Shown in pieces: positions 25,443 to 34,353 of a stretch of 64,000 nucleotides of DNA. The first letter of the stretch is position 1; each line of letters begins with the position of its first letter. Position numbers and translations under genes: made by a program. The DNA comes from Pseudomonas sp. H1h (GTDB lineage Bacteria > Pseudomonadota > Gammaproteobacteria > Pseudomonadales > Pseudomonadaceae): NCBI RefSeq assembly GCF_000633255.1, contig NZ_AYMJ01000026.1:62001-126000 (forward strand). The letters are read 5' to 3'. The notes below the pieces were generated by a model. That model saw only the letters and a list, made by a program, of their open reading frames with translations. It searched no databases and was not told where the DNA came from.

Positions 25443-26363
25443 TTACAGCGATTCCAGGCACCCGGCCAAATCATTACCCAGTTTCTCCAGCACCTGCTCA
25501 TAACCCTGAGCCGTCGCCGGCGTATACCCGCCCAGCGCATCCAGCTCCGCCAGCTTCACCGGCAGACCCGCTACCAGCGTCTCCGCCAGGCGTGGACGCA
25601 GCGGTGGCTCGCTGAACACACAGGTCTTGCCCACTTCCTGCAGGCGTTTGCGCATCGCCGCCACATGCTGCGCGCCCGGCTGCACTTCCGCCGCCACGCT
25701 GAACACGCCGGTGTGCTTCAGGCCGTAAGCGTCCTCGAAGTAATCGAAGGCTTCGTGAAACACGAAGTACGGTTTGCCTTCAATACCGGCCAGACGCTTC
25801 TTCAAACGTGCATCCAGCGCATCCAGGCGCTCATCGAAGGCCTTGGCGTTGCTCTGATAGCGCTCGGCGTTGGCCGGATCGGCGGCGCTCAGGTCGGCAG
25901 CCATTTTGTCGGCAATCACCCGCGCATTCACCGGCGATAACCACAGATGCGCGTCCAGGGTGCCCGGGCGGTGGTCGTGGTCATGCTCGTCGGCGTCTTC
26001 GGCGTGGGAGTGGCTGTCTTCGGCAAAGCGGCGCAGTTTCATGCCCGGCAGATCTTGCACGGCCACGCTCGGCAGGGTCCGACCGTTGAGCACGCGCGGC
26101 AGGAAACCTTCCATGTCCGGACCGATCCAGTACAGCAAGTCCACCGATTGCACCTTGCGCACATCCGAGGGGCGCAGCGCGTAGTTGTGCGGCGAAGCGC
26201 CCGGCGGCAGCAACACTTCGGGAATCGCCACGCCGTCCTGCACCGCCGCTGCAATCAACTGCAACGGTTTGATGCTGGTGAGGACCTTGACCTCGGCCTG
26301 GGCCGAACCGATCAGCAGAAAACTGGCGACAAAAGCCACAAAAACAGAAAAAAGTCGGGACAC
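25443..26363 (-). CDS. znuA: Zinc ABC transporter substrate-binding protein ZnuA
   Basis: No ATG is available; GTG 26363 gives 306 residues with a signal peptide (SRLFSVFVAFVASFLLIGSAQA), and GTG 26372 is the alternative. It is a cluster A-I metal-binding protein with His ligands in PGASPHNYALRPSD, HLWLSPVNAR and VFHEAFDYFEDAYGLKH. A His/Asp-rich loop (DSHSHAEDADEHDHDHRPG, about residues 120-138) is typical of zinc-specific ZnuA. It captures Zn2+ in the periplasm for ZnuBC and is divergent from zur-znuCB, probably sharing a Zur-controlled promoter region. Confidence 0.93.
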   Translation of the reverse strand: MSRLFSVFVAFVASFLLIGSAQAEVKVLTSIKPLQLIAAAVQDGVAIPEVLLPPGASPHNYALRPSDVRKVQSVDLLYWIGPDMEGFLPRVLNGRTLPSVAVQDLPGMKLRRFAEDSHSHAEDADEHDHDHRPGTLDAHLWLSPVNARVIADKMAADLSAADPANAERYQSNAKAFDERLDALDARLKKRLAGIEGKPYFVFHEAFDYFEDAYGLKHTGVFSVAAEVQPGAQHVAAMRKRLQEVGKTCVFSEPPLRPRLAETLVAGLPVKLAELDALGGYTPATAQGYEQVLEKLGNDLAGCLESL

Positions 26364-26390
26364 GATGACCACTCAAGGAGGCGAGAACGG

Positions 26391-26403
26391 GTAACATAAT
26401 AAC
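26391..26403. promoter_or_regulatory. Putative Zur operator between znuA and zur
   Basis: GTAACATAATAAC lies in the 66-base gap between divergent znuA and zur. On the minus strand it reads GTTATTATGTTAC, resembling the core TGTTATANTATAACA of gammaproteobacterial Zur boxes. The match is partial, and support comes mainly from position. Confidence 0.45.
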
Positions 26404-26429
26404 GTCTCTATCAAAACTCGTCGCCGCCC

Positions 26430-26912
26430 ATGCCTATTACACCGATTGCCAGCCGTCCCCACGACCACTCTCATTGCGTACACAGCGCACTGACCGAGGC
26501 CGATGCCTTGTGCGCCCAGAAAGGCCTGCGCCTGACTGCGTTGCGCCGGCGGGTGCTGGAACTGGTGTGGCAGAGCCACAAGCCGTTGGGCGCCTATGAC
26601 ATTCTCGCGGTGCTGAGCGAGCAGGACGGCCGCCGCGCCGCGCCGCCAACCGTCTACCGCGCGCTGGATTTCCTCCTGGAAAACGGCCTGGTGCACCGCA
26701 TCTCATCGCTCAACGCCTTCGTCGGTTGCGTGCACCCCGAGCATGCGCACCAGGGCCAGTTCCTGATCTGCCGCGACTGCCACGCCGCCATCGAGCTGGA
26801 ACAGAAAGCCATCAGCGACGCGATCATCAACAGCGCCAAAGACGTCGGTTTCATCGTCGAAGCGCAGACCGTTGAAGTGGTCGGCCTGTGCTCCGGTTGC
26901 CAGGGGGCTTGA
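26430..26912 (+). CDS. zur: Zinc uptake regulator Zur (Np20), Fur family
   Basis: The 160-residue protein has an N-terminal winged helix (LTALRRRVLELVWQSHKPLGAYDIL, PPTVYRALDFLLENGLVHRI). The C-terminal metal domain has two zinc-structural CxxC pairs, ICRDC and LCSGC, and regulatory His residues in HPEHAHQGQFLI. A His-containing N-terminus (PHDHSHCVHS) is unusual but common in this genus. With zinc bound it represses zinc uptake genes. Its stop overlaps the znuC start (TGATG), so zur, znuC and znuB form one operon. Confidence 0.92.
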   Translation: MPITPIASRPHDHSHCVHSALTEADALCAQKGLRLTALRRRVLELVWQSHKPLGAYDILAVLSEQDGRRAAPPTVYRALDFLLENGLVHRISSLNAFVGCVHPEHAHQGQFLICRDCHAAIELEQKAISDAIINSAKDVGFIVEAQTVEVVGLCSGCQGA

Positions 26913-27697
26913 TGAGCAACCCGTTGATCCGTCTTCAGCACGTCGCCGTCACCTTTGCCGGGCAGACCGTGCTGGACAACATCGAGCTGAGCGTCGAGCC
27001 GGGGCAGATCGTCACGCTGATCGGCCCCAACGGCGCCGGCAAGACTACTCTGGTACGCGCCGTGCTCGGGCTGTTGAAGCCGGACAGCGGCAGTGTCTGG
27101 CGCAAGCCGAAACTGCGCGTCGGCTACATGCCGCAAAAACTCCACGTCGATCCGACCTTGCCGCTGTCGGTGCTGCGCTTCCTGCGTCTGGTGCCCGGTG
27201 TAGATCGCCCGCGTGCATTGGCGGCGCTCAAGGAAGTCGGCGCCGAGCACGTGATCGACAGCCCGGTGCAAAGCGTTTCCGGTGGTGAGATGCAGCGGGT
27301 GCTGCTGGCGCGAGCGCTGCTGCGCGAGCCGGAACTATTGGTGCTGGATGAGCCGGTGCAAGGCGTCGATGTCGCCGGGCAAGCCGAGCTGTACAGCCTG
27401 ATTACCCGCCTGCGTGACCGTCACGGCTGCGGCGTGTTGATGGTTTCCCACGATTTGCACCTGGTGATGAGCACCACCGATCAGGTGGTGTGCCTGAACC
27501 GTCACGTCTGCTGCTCCGGGCATCCGGAGCAGGTCAGCGGCGATCCGGCGTTCGTCGAGCTGTTCGGCAAGAATGCGCCGAGTCTGGCGATCTATCACCA
27601 CCATCACGACCACGCCCACGACCTGCACGGTTCGGTGGTCAAGGCGCCCGGCGCGGGCCACACCCACGTTCATGGAGACAACTGCAAGCATGGCTGA
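26912..27697 (+). CDS. znuC: Zinc ABC transporter ATPase ZnuC
   Basis: ATG 26912 (MSNPLIRLQHVAVTF) gives 261 residues and follows an AGGGGG ribosome site inside the zur 3' end. Walker A is GPNGAGKTT, the signature VSGGEMQRVLLARAL and Walker B LLVLDEPVQGVD. The C-terminal 35 residues are strikingly His-rich (IYHHHHDHAHDLHGS and GHTHVHGDNCKHG), which could bind cytoplasmic zinc and limit uptake. It energises the ZnuB permease. Confidence 0.94.
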   Translation: MSNPLIRLQHVAVTFAGQTVLDNIELSVEPGQIVTLIGPNGAGKTTLVRAVLGLLKPDSGSVWRKPKLRVGYMPQKLHVDPTLPLSVLRFLRLVPGVDRPRALAALKEVGAEHVIDSPVQSVSGGEMQRVLLARALLREPELLVLDEPVQGVDVAGQAELYSLITRLRDRHGCGVLMVSHDLHLVMSTTDQVVCLNRHVCCSGHPEQVSGDPAFVELFGKNAPSLAIYHHHHDHAHDLHGSVVKAPGAGHTHVHGDNCKHG

Positions 27698-28478
27698 TTT
27701 TCTGTTGTATGCCCTGCTTGCAGGTCTGGCACTGGCGGTGGTCGCCGGGCCGTTGGGCTCGTTTGTGGTCTGGCGAAGGATGGCCTATTTCGGCGACACC
27801 CTGTCCCACGCTGCACTGCTTGGCGTGGCGCTGGGCTTTCTGCTGGATGTCAGCCCGACCGTTGCGGTCACGGTTGGCTGCCTGCTGCTGGCGGTGCTGC
27901 TGGTGACCCTGCAACAGCGTCAGCCGCTGGCCTCCGACACGCTGTTGGGAATTCTTGCACCGAGCACGCTCTCTCTCGGGCTGGTGGTACTAAGCTTCAT
28001 GCATGAAGTGCGGATCGACCTGATGGCCTATCTGTTCGGCGACTTGCTGGCGATCAGCCCGACCGATCTGATGTGGATCCTCGGCGGCAGCGCGGCGGTG
28101 CTGGTGTTGCTGGTGACATTGTGGCGGCCGCTGCTGGCGATCACTGTGCATGAGGAATTGGCCAAGGTCGAAGGCCTGCCGGTGGCGGGCCTGCGCATGG
28201 CGCTGATGCTGTTGATCGCGGTGGTGATCGCGGTGGCGATGAAAATCGTCGGCGTGTTGCTGATTACCTCGCTGTTGATCATCCCGGCGGCTGCGGCACA
28301 ACGTCACGCCCGCTCGCCGGAGCAGATGGCCCTGGGCGCGAGCCTGCTGGGCATGCTCGCGGTGTGTGGCGGGCTGGCGCTGTCATGGTTCAAGGACACC
28401 CCGGCGGGGCCGTCAATCGTTGTGACGGCGGCCGCACTGTTTCTGCTGAGTTTTGTTCTGCCCCGTCGAGGGGTGTAG
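27690..28478 (+). CDS. znuB: Zinc ABC transporter permease ZnuB
   Basis: The start ATG 27690 overlaps the znuC end by 8 bases. The 262-residue membrane protein has about eight helices. It is an ABC-3 family permease, with RRMAYFGDTLSHAALLGVALG near the N-terminus and the coupling region VHEELAKVEGLPVAGLRM. It forms the membrane channel for zinc with ZnuC and receives zinc from ZnuA. Confidence 0.94.
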   Translation: MADFLLYALLAGLALAVVAGPLGSFVVWRRMAYFGDTLSHAALLGVALGFLLDVSPTVAVTVGCLLLAVLLVTLQQRQPLASDTLLGILAPSTLSLGLVVLSFMHEVRIDLMAYLFGDLLAISPTDLMWILGGSAAVLVLLVTLWRPLLAITVHEELAKVEGLPVAGLRMALMLLIAVVIAVAMKIVGVLLITSLLIIPAAAAQRHARSPEQMALGASLLGMLAVCGGLALSWFKDTPAGPSIVVTAAALFLLSFVLPRRGV

Positions 28479-28515
28479 ACTTGCTCGCTTTTTGCGCAAT
28501 TAGAGAGTCGCAGGA

Positions 28516-29229
28516 ATGAAGCCGTTCGCCTCCCGTTATCTGCTCCTTGTCGCATTTTCCGTGCTGCTGGGCGCCTGCCAAAGCACGCCGCCGGTGGCCG
28601 AAGCCCCCGACACGCGGGCCACGGCCATCGCACAGCTGGAGCAAAGCCTGGCCAGCAGCGAACTGGCCACGGCCGAAGACCAGCTGGCGGCCTTGCAGGC
28701 TGAAACTCCCAACGATCAGTCCCTGGAGCAATACCAGCGCCAGTTGGCCGAAGCCTACCTGCGTCGCAGCCAGATCGTGTTGCAAAAGGGTGATGTGAAC
28801 GCCGCAGCCACCGCGCTGAGCCGTGCCCGCGCCCTGATGCCCAAAGCCCCGGCGCTGACCGGCGGGGTCAACGGCGCCATCACCGAAGCCCGTAAAGCCG
28901 AGCTGGAAAAAGCCGAAGCGGCGTTGCTGGCAGCTGAAGCCAAACCGAAAGCCAAGGTGATCGATCCGACCGCCGAGAGCACCACGGTGGCGCTGAACAT
29001 CACCGATAGCCGCAAACTTCGCCGCCAACTGGATGCGATCGCCGCCGATGTGGTGAATTACGAATGTGCCGTGACCATTCAGGCGCCACGGACTAATGAT
29101 TACCCTTGGTTGGCGACGTTGCTGACCAAGCGTGTGAAGAAACTGAATCCGGATTTCGATCTGCAGATCGAGAAGCAGATCGTGCGCACAGTCCCGGCGC
29201 AGATGGTTCTGATACCTGCCAAGCCCTGA
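28516..29229 (+). CDS. PA5502-type lipoprotein
   Basis: The protein is 237 residues with a lipobox (VLLGACQS) and then a helical, TPR-like section (about 40-130; QLEQSLASSELATAEDQLAAL, YLRRSQIVLQKGDVNAAATAL). The C-terminal region (about 150-237) has DYPWLATLLTKRVKKLNPDFD. I recognise it only as the hypothetical lipoprotein that follows znuB in Pseudomonas (PA5502 position). It lies 37 bases after znuB and may be co-transcribed, but a role in zinc handling is not shown by the sequence. Confidence 0.75.
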   Translation: MKPFASRYLLLVAFSVLLGACQSTPPVAEAPDTRATAIAQLEQSLASSELATAEDQLAALQAETPNDQSLEQYQRQLAEAYLRRSQIVLQKGDVNAAATALSRARALMPKAPALTGGVNGAITEARKAELEKAEAALLAAEAKPKAKVIDPTAESTTVALNITDSRKLRRQLDAIAADVVNYECAVTIQAPRTNDYPWLATLLTKRVKKLNPDFDLQIEKQIVRTVPAQMVLIPAKP

Positions 29230-29231
29230 AA

Positions 29232-29312
29232 GCTTCGCGAGCAAGCCCGCTCCCATACTGGATCTGTGTCGTACACCAATCCAATGTGGGAGCGGGCTTG
29301 CTCGCGAAGGCA
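29232..29312. repeat. REPIN in inverted arm orientation
   Basis: Arms read CGCGAGCAAGCCCGCTCCCA then TGGGAGCGGGCTTGCTCGCG, the reverse order of the elements at 4402 and 5839, with a spacer of about 30 bases. It lies in the convergent gap between the lipoprotein and katE. Confidence 0.88.
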
Positions 29313-29334
29313 TCCTGCCCGTCAGCGAAGACCT

Positions 29335-31476
29335 TTAGGCCGGAATGGCCTTGGCCTTAGGCTCCCGCGCCCACACCCGATGCTGCCCGATCGCGGCAAA
29401 GAACGGCTTGGTCAGCCCCGGCACATCCTTGCCCTGCAGCAACCCTGCATCCGCCTCCAGCTTCAACAGGTCCTGCAGCTGCTTGGCCTCGCCGTGCAGC
29501 GCAATCGCCTTCAGATGCTTATAGGCCTCCAGCAGGTAGTGCAACGCCACGCCGTCGCCGCTCAACGCCTTGATCGACGCCGCGCCACCCGGCACGAACA
29601 CCGCATCGAAGATCACCGAAGGCATGCCCTCCATGGATGCATCCACCGCCAGGGTTTTGCCGTCGGCAGTCTTCACCGGCGCTGAGGTTGGCCCCAGCAG
29701 CTTGGCGTGCGCACCTTCAGCCGCCAACGCCTTCTTCATCGCCTCAATCGCAGCACCATCGACGCCGTTGGCTGCAAGAATCGCCACTTTGCGGGTTTTG
29801 ATGTTTTCCGGCAGCAGATTGGCCTGACTCAGCGCCGGCGAATGATCGAACGAGGTTCGACGCACCTCGACCGTGCCTTTGGCTGGCGCCGGCAACCCCA
29901 GATTGACCGCGACACGCTTGGCCAGCTCCAGGTCGATGTTGGCCAGGATCTCGTTCACCTCCCGCGCGCGGATGAACTCACGTTCGACCTTGCCCAGCTC
30001 GAAGCTGTAGGCGGCGATGATGTGCTCCTTCTCGTGCTCACTCATGCTGTTGAAGAACAGCCGTGCCTGAGAGAAGTGGTCGCTGAACGACTCGCTGCGC
30101 TGGCGGATCTTGTTCGCATCAATGCGTTCAGGGTAGCTCTCGAAGCCGCCGTCTTTGGCCGCCGGAGGGGTTTCTTTCGGCCAGCCGCCATCAATCGAGT
30201 TCGGCTCATAAGAGGCGCGGCCCTTATCGATTACGGTGCGGTGCTGCGCATCACGCTGACCGTTGTGGAACGGCGCCACCGGGCGGTTGATTGGCAACTC
30301 ATGAAAATTCGGTCCGCCGAGTCGGCTGATTTGCGTATCGGTGTAGGAAAACAGCCGACCTTGCAGCAGCGGGTCATTGGAGAAGTCGATGCCCGGCACG
30401 ATATGACCGGGACAGAATGCGACCTGCTCGGTCTCGGCGAAGAAGTTGTCCGGGTTACGGTTGAGGGTCATCTTGCCCAGTGGGGTGATCGGCACGATTT
30501 CTTCGGGGATCAGTTTTGTCGGGTCGAGGATGTCGAAATCGAAGTCATGCTCGTTTTCCTCCTCGATGATCTGCACCCCCAGTTCCCACTCCGGATAGTC
30601 GCCCATTTCGATGGCTTCCCAGAGATCGCGGCGATGGTAGTCGGTGTCTTTACCCGCGAGCTTCTGCGCTTCGTCCCACACCAGCGAGCAGGTGCCGGCG
30701 GTCGGACGCCAGTGGAATTTGACGAAACGCGATTTGCCCTCGGCGTTGACCAGGCGGAAGGTGTGCACGCCAAAGCCCTGCATGCTGCGCAGGCTTTTCG
30801 GGATCGCCCGGTCGGACATCGCCCAGATCACCATGTGTGCCGATTCCGGCACCAGCGAGACGAAGTCCCAGAACGTGTCGTGGGCCGAGCCGCCGGTGGG
30901 TATTTCGTTGTGCGGCTCGGGTTTAACCGCGTGGACGAAATCGGGAAACTTGATCGCATCCTGGATGAAAAACACCGGCATGTTGTTACCGACCAGGTCG
31001 AAGTTGCCTTCATCGGTGAAAAACTTCACGGCGAAACCGCGCACGTCGCGCACGGTATCACCAGAGCCGCGCGGCCCCTGCACTGTGGAAAAACGCACGA
31101 ACACCGGAGTCTTTTTCCCCGGATCCTGCAGGAAACCGGCCTTGGTCAGCGCCGAATGGTTCTCGTACGCCTGAAAGAAGCCATGGGCGCCGGTGCCGCG
31201 CGCATGAACGATGCGCTCCGGAATGCGTTCATGGTCAAAGTGCGTGATTTTCTCACGCATGATGAAGTCTTCCAGCAGCGACGGCCCGCGCGGGCCGGCC
31301 TTGAGGGTGTTCTGGTTATCGGCGACCTTGACTCCCTGATTGGTGCGCAGGGCCTGGCCAGTGGCGTCGGAGCGAAATTTCTCCAGGCTGTCGAGTTTGG
31401 CGTTGGTGTTGGCGCGATCCTGGGTATCGGTTCCGGCCATCTGGCTTTTGTCGGTCGTAGGTTTCTTGCTGCTCAT
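29335..31476 (-). CDS. katE: Large-subunit catalase HPII-type (clade 2)
   Basis: ATG 31476 (MSSKKPTTDKSQMAG) has a GAGGAG ribosome site 10 bases upstream; the protein is 713 residues. The catalase core (about 75-560) has the distal His in PERIVHARGTGAHGFF, Asn in the VGNNMPVFFIQDA region and the proximal heme Tyr in GRLFSYTDTQISRLGGPN. The C-terminal 150 residues form a class I glutamine-amidotransferase/DJ-1-like domain (RKVAILAANGVDGAAIEAMKK), as in E. coli HPII. It destroys H2O2 in the cytoplasm and is usually RpoS-dependent. In PAO1 the equivalent lies elsewhere (near PA2147), so it appears relocated here. Confidence 0.94.
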   Translation of the reverse strand: MSSKKPTTDKSQMAGTDTQDRANTNAKLDSLEKFRSDATGQALRTNQGVKVADNQNTLKAGPRGPSLLEDFIMREKITHFDHERIPERIVHARGTGAHGFFQAYENHSALTKAGFLQDPGKKTPVFVRFSTVQGPRGSGDTVRDVRGFAVKFFTDEGNFDLVGNNMPVFFIQDAIKFPDFVHAVKPEPHNEIPTGGSAHDTFWDFVSLVPESAHMVIWAMSDRAIPKSLRSMQGFGVHTFRLVNAEGKSRFVKFHWRPTAGTCSLVWDEAQKLAGKDTDYHRRDLWEAIEMGDYPEWELGVQIIEEENEHDFDFDILDPTKLIPEEIVPITPLGKMTLNRNPDNFFAETEQVAFCPGHIVPGIDFSNDPLLQGRLFSYTDTQISRLGGPNFHELPINRPVAPFHNGQRDAQHRTVIDKGRASYEPNSIDGGWPKETPPAAKDGGFESYPERIDANKIRQRSESFSDHFSQARLFFNSMSEHEKEHIIAAYSFELGKVEREFIRAREVNEILANIDLELAKRVAVNLGLPAPAKGTVEVRRTSFDHSPALSQANLLPENIKTRKVAILAANGVDGAAIEAMKKALAAEGAHAKLLGPTSAPVKTADGKTLAVDASMEGMPSVIFDAVFVPGGAASIKALSGDGVALHYLLEAYKHLKAIALHGEAKQLQDLLKLEADAGLLQGKDVPGLTKPFFAAIGQHRVWAREPKAKAIPA

Positions 31477-31498
31477 CAGACGTAAACTCCTCGTTTGA

Positions 31499-31516
31499 CC
31501 CCGATACGTGTCGGGG
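31499..31516. promoter_or_regulatory. Palindrome in the katE leader
   Basis: CCCCGA-TACGTG-TCGGGG lies 23-40 bases upstream of the katE start, so a transcript would carry a stable hairpin just before the ribosome site. Whether it is an operator or an mRNA structure cannot be told. Confidence 0.35.
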
Positions 31517-31739
31517 ACTCTTGAGTGGTTCCCGGGCACGGTACCCAGGGTTTTCAAGTCGCTTACTTAGTGACTGATGAGGGTCTCGGGGCGTTCCTTT
31601 TTTATGACCTTTGATCTTGTTATTGCCAAATCGAAGGTTAATTGCGAAATAAATGCTAAGAACCTCTATACGGACAGGCTAAAATGCGCGCCCGGCTAAC
31701 CGCTGATCCTTTTCTAACGCGCCCCACAAGGTTCGCTAC

Positions 31740-32747
31740 GTGATCGAGTTTCAAAACGTCCACAAAACTTACCGCGTCGCCGGTAAGGACATTCCCGCCC
31801 TGCACCCGACCAGTCTTTCGATTGAAAACGGTCAGGTCTTCGGCCTGATCGGCCATTCCGGTGCGGGAAAAAGTACCCTGCTGCGTCTGATCAATCGCCT
31901 GGAAGACTCCAGCGGCGGCAAGATCATCGTCGACGGCGAAGAAGTCACCGCGCTGGACGCCAACGGCCTGCGCCGTTTCCGCCAGCAAGTCGGGATGATC
32001 TTCCAGCACTTCAACCTGCTCGCCTCCAAGACCGTGGCCGACAACGTCGCGCTGCCGCTGACCCTGGCCGGTGAACTGTCCACCAGCGAGATCAACCAGC
32101 GCGTCGCCGAGTTGCTGGCACGGGTCGGTCTGTCTGATCACGCCAAAAAGTACCCGGCACAATTGTCCGGCGGCCAGAAACAGCGCGTCGGCATCGCCCG
32201 CGCCCTGGCGACCAAGCCGAAGATTCTGCTGTGCGACGAGGCCACCAGCGCCCTCGACCCGCAGACCACCGCGTCGGTCCTGCAACTGCTGGCCGAGATC
32301 AACCGCGAACTGAAACTGACCATCGTCCTGATCACCCACGAGATGGACGTGATCCGTCGCGTCTGCGATCAGGTGGCCGTGATGGATGCCGGCGTGATCG
32401 TCGAGCAAGGTTCGGTGGCCGATGTGTTCCTGCATCCGAAGCACCCGACCACCAAGCGTTTTGTGCAGGAAAGCGAGCAGATCGACGAAAGCGAACAGCG
32501 CGATGACTTCGCTCACGTGCCGGGTCGCATCGTGCGTCTGACCTTTCAGGGCGAAGCGACCTACGCGCCGCTGCTCGGTACTGTCGCCCGGGAAACCGGC
32601 GTCGACTACAGCATCCTCGCCGGTCGCATCGACCGGATCAAAGACATTCCTTACGGGCAACTGACCCTCGCCGTCACCGGTGGCGACATGGAAGCGGCCT
32701 TCGCCCGCTTCACCGCCGCTGACGTTCACATGGAGGTGTTGCGCTAA
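31740..32747 (+). CDS. metN: Methionine ABC transporter ATPase MetN
   Basis: The GTG start at 31740 is supported by AAGG eight bases upstream. The 335-residue protein has Walker A GHSGAGKS, signature LSGGQKQRVGIARAL and Walker B ILLCDEATSALD. A C-terminal NIL domain (about 260-335; RIDRIKDIPYGQLTLAVTG) is the methionine-sensing domain that inhibits transport when methionine is high. Its stop overlaps the metI start (TAATG). It matches PA5503. Confidence 0.94.
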   Translation: MIEFQNVHKTYRVAGKDIPALHPTSLSIENGQVFGLIGHSGAGKSTLLRLINRLEDSSGGKIIVDGEEVTALDANGLRRFRQQVGMIFQHFNLLASKTVADNVALPLTLAGELSTSEINQRVAELLARVGLSDHAKKYPAQLSGGQKQRVGIARALATKPKILLCDEATSALDPQTTASVLQLLAEINRELKLTIVLITHEMDVIRRVCDQVAVMDAGVIVEQGSVADVFLHPKHPTTKRFVQESEQIDESEQRDDFAHVPGRIVRLTFQGEATYAPLLGTVARETGVDYSILAGRIDRIKDIPYGQLTLAVTGGDMEAAFARFTAADVHMEVLR

Positions 32748-33421
32748 TGGCAGACCTGATGAGTTTCTTCACCAATATCGACTGGTACGAAATCTGGCTG
32801 GCCACCGGCGACACGATGCTGATGCTCGGCGGTTCGCTGCTGTTCACCGTGCTGCTCGGTCTGCCGCTGGGTGTGTTGCTGTTTCTCTGCAGCCCGCGTC
32901 AGCTCCTGGAAAACCGTGGCCTCTACGCTTTCATGTCGCTGGCAGTGAACATTCTGCGTTCGCTGCCGTTCATTATTCTGTTGATCGTGATGATCCCGTT
33001 CACCGTGCTGATCACTGGCACCTCGCTGGGCGTGGCCGGTGCGATCCCGCCGTTGGTGGTGGGGGCGACCCCGTTCTTCGCGCGTCTGGTGGAAACCGCG
33101 CTGCGTGAAGTCGATCGCGGCATCATCGAAGCGACCCAGTCGATGGGCGCGACCACCCGGCAGATCATCATGAACGCTTTGCTGCCAGAGGCCCGTCCCG
33201 GCATCTTCGCAGCGATTACGGTGACGGCGATTACACTGGTGTCCTACACGGCAATGGCCGGTGTGGTCGGCGCCGGTGGTCTGGGTGACCTGGCGATCCG
33301 TTTCGGCTATCAGCGTTTCCAGACCGACGTGATGATCGTCACCGTGGTGTTGCTGCTGATTCTGGTGCAAGTGCTGCAGATGGTGGGCGACCGCCTGGTC
33401 GTGCATTTCTCGCGCAAATAA
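32747..33421 (+). CDS. metI: Methionine ABC transporter permease MetI
   Basis: This 224-residue permease has about five membrane helices and the coupling motif EATQSMGATTRQIIMNALLPEARPGI. The family hallmark LVSYTAMAGVVGAGGLGDLAIRFGYQRF is intact. It forms the channel with MetN for uptake of D- and L-methionine. Confidence 0.95.
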   Translation: MADLMSFFTNIDWYEIWLATGDTMLMLGGSLLFTVLLGLPLGVLLFLCSPRQLLENRGLYAFMSLAVNILRSLPFIILLIVMIPFTVLITGTSLGVAGAIPPLVVGATPFFARLVETALREVDRGIIEATQSMGATTRQIIMNALLPEARPGIFAAITVTAITLVSYTAMAGVVGAGGLGDLAIRFGYQRFQTDVMIVTVVLLLILVQVLQMVGDRLVVHFSRK

Positions 33422-33499
33422 CCGGTTTTTGTAATCAAGAGATGAGCCGGCCATTCGCTGGCAGGCGCCATACGGGCGCTTTGAAAAGGAGTTAGCTGA

Positions 33500-34270
33500 A
33501 TGAAAAAACTGATCGCTGCTTTCGCTGCCGTAGCTGCTTTTTCGGCCCACGCTGAAACCCTGACCGTTGCTGCCACTCCGGTGCCGCACGCAGAAATCCT
33601 CGAATTCGTGAAGCCGGCTCTGGCCAAAGAAGGCGTGGATCTGAAGGTCAAGGTGTTCACCGACTACATTCAGCCGAACGTACAGGTCGCTGAAAAGCGT
33701 CTGGACGCCAACTTCTTCCAGCACCAGCCGTACCTTGATGAGTTCAACAAGGCCAAGGGCACCCATCTGGTGGCGGTGACCGGTGTGCACCTGGAACCAC
33801 TGGGTGCGTACTCGAACAAGATCAAGGATCTGAAGGACCTGCCAAGTGGCGCGAACGTGGTGATCCCGAACGACGCCACCAACGGCGGCCGTGCGCTGTT
33901 GCTGCTGGACAAGGCTGGCGTGATCAAGCTCAAGGACTCGAAGAACATCCTGTCGACTGTCAAAGACATCGCCGAGAACCCGAAAGACCTGAAAATCCGT
34001 GAACTGGAAGCCGCGACCATCCCGCGCGTGCTGACCCAGGTCGATCTGGCGCTGATCAACACCAACTACGCGCTGGAAGCCAAGCTCGATCCGTCCAAGG
34101 ATGCGCTGGTGATCGAAGGCAACGACTCGCCGTACGTGAACATCCTGGTGTCCCGCGAGGACAACAAGGACAGCGACGCGATGCAGAAACTGGCTGCCGC
34201 CCTGCACAGCCCGGAAGTGAAGAAGTTCATCACCGAGAAGTACAAAGGCGCGGTATTGCCGGCGTTCTGA
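33500..34270 (+). CDS. metQ: Methionine-binding protein MetQ
   Basis: The protein is 256 residues of the NlpA/MetQ family with HAEILEFVKPALAKEGVDLKV, LDANFFQHQPYL and IPNDATNGGRALLLL. The signal peptide (MKKLIAAFAAVAAFSAHA) has no lipobox cysteine, so it should be a soluble periplasmic protein rather than a lipoprotein as in E. coli. It delivers methionine to MetNI. It is the last gene of the operon, followed by a strong terminator. Confidence 0.93.
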   Translation: MKKLIAAFAAVAAFSAHAETLTVAATPVPHAEILEFVKPALAKEGVDLKVKVFTDYIQPNVQVAEKRLDANFFQHQPYLDEFNKAKGTHLVAVTGVHLEPLGAYSNKIKDLKDLPSGANVVIPNDATNGGRALLLLDKAGVIKLKDSKNILSTVKDIAENPKDLKIRELEAATIPRVLTQVDLALINTNYALEAKLDPSKDALVIEGNDSPYVNILVSREDNKDSDAMQKLAAALHSPEVKKFITEKYKGAVLPAF

Positions 34271-34287
34271 TTCGGTTGGTTGTGCAC

Positions 34288-34318
34288 AAAAAGGGAGCCC
34301 TCGTGGCTCCCTTTTTTT
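34288..34318 (+). terminator. Intrinsic terminator of metNIQ
   Basis: AAAAAGGGAGCC-CTCGT-GGCTCCCTTTTTTT has a 12-bp stem counting the A-T pairs and a seven-T tail. The A-run on the other side makes it potentially bidirectional with the sco gene. Confidence 0.93.
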
Positions 34319-34353
34319 GGCCTGACACAAATCCCCTGTGGGACAGCCTGCTC

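Noticed and set aside
29707..31485. Long plus-strand frame opposite katE
   Set aside because: Antisense shadow of a confidently assigned catalase.
31477..31739. Riboswitch in front of metN
   Set aside because: I see no SAM-riboswitch core motifs; only a katE-side palindrome is present.
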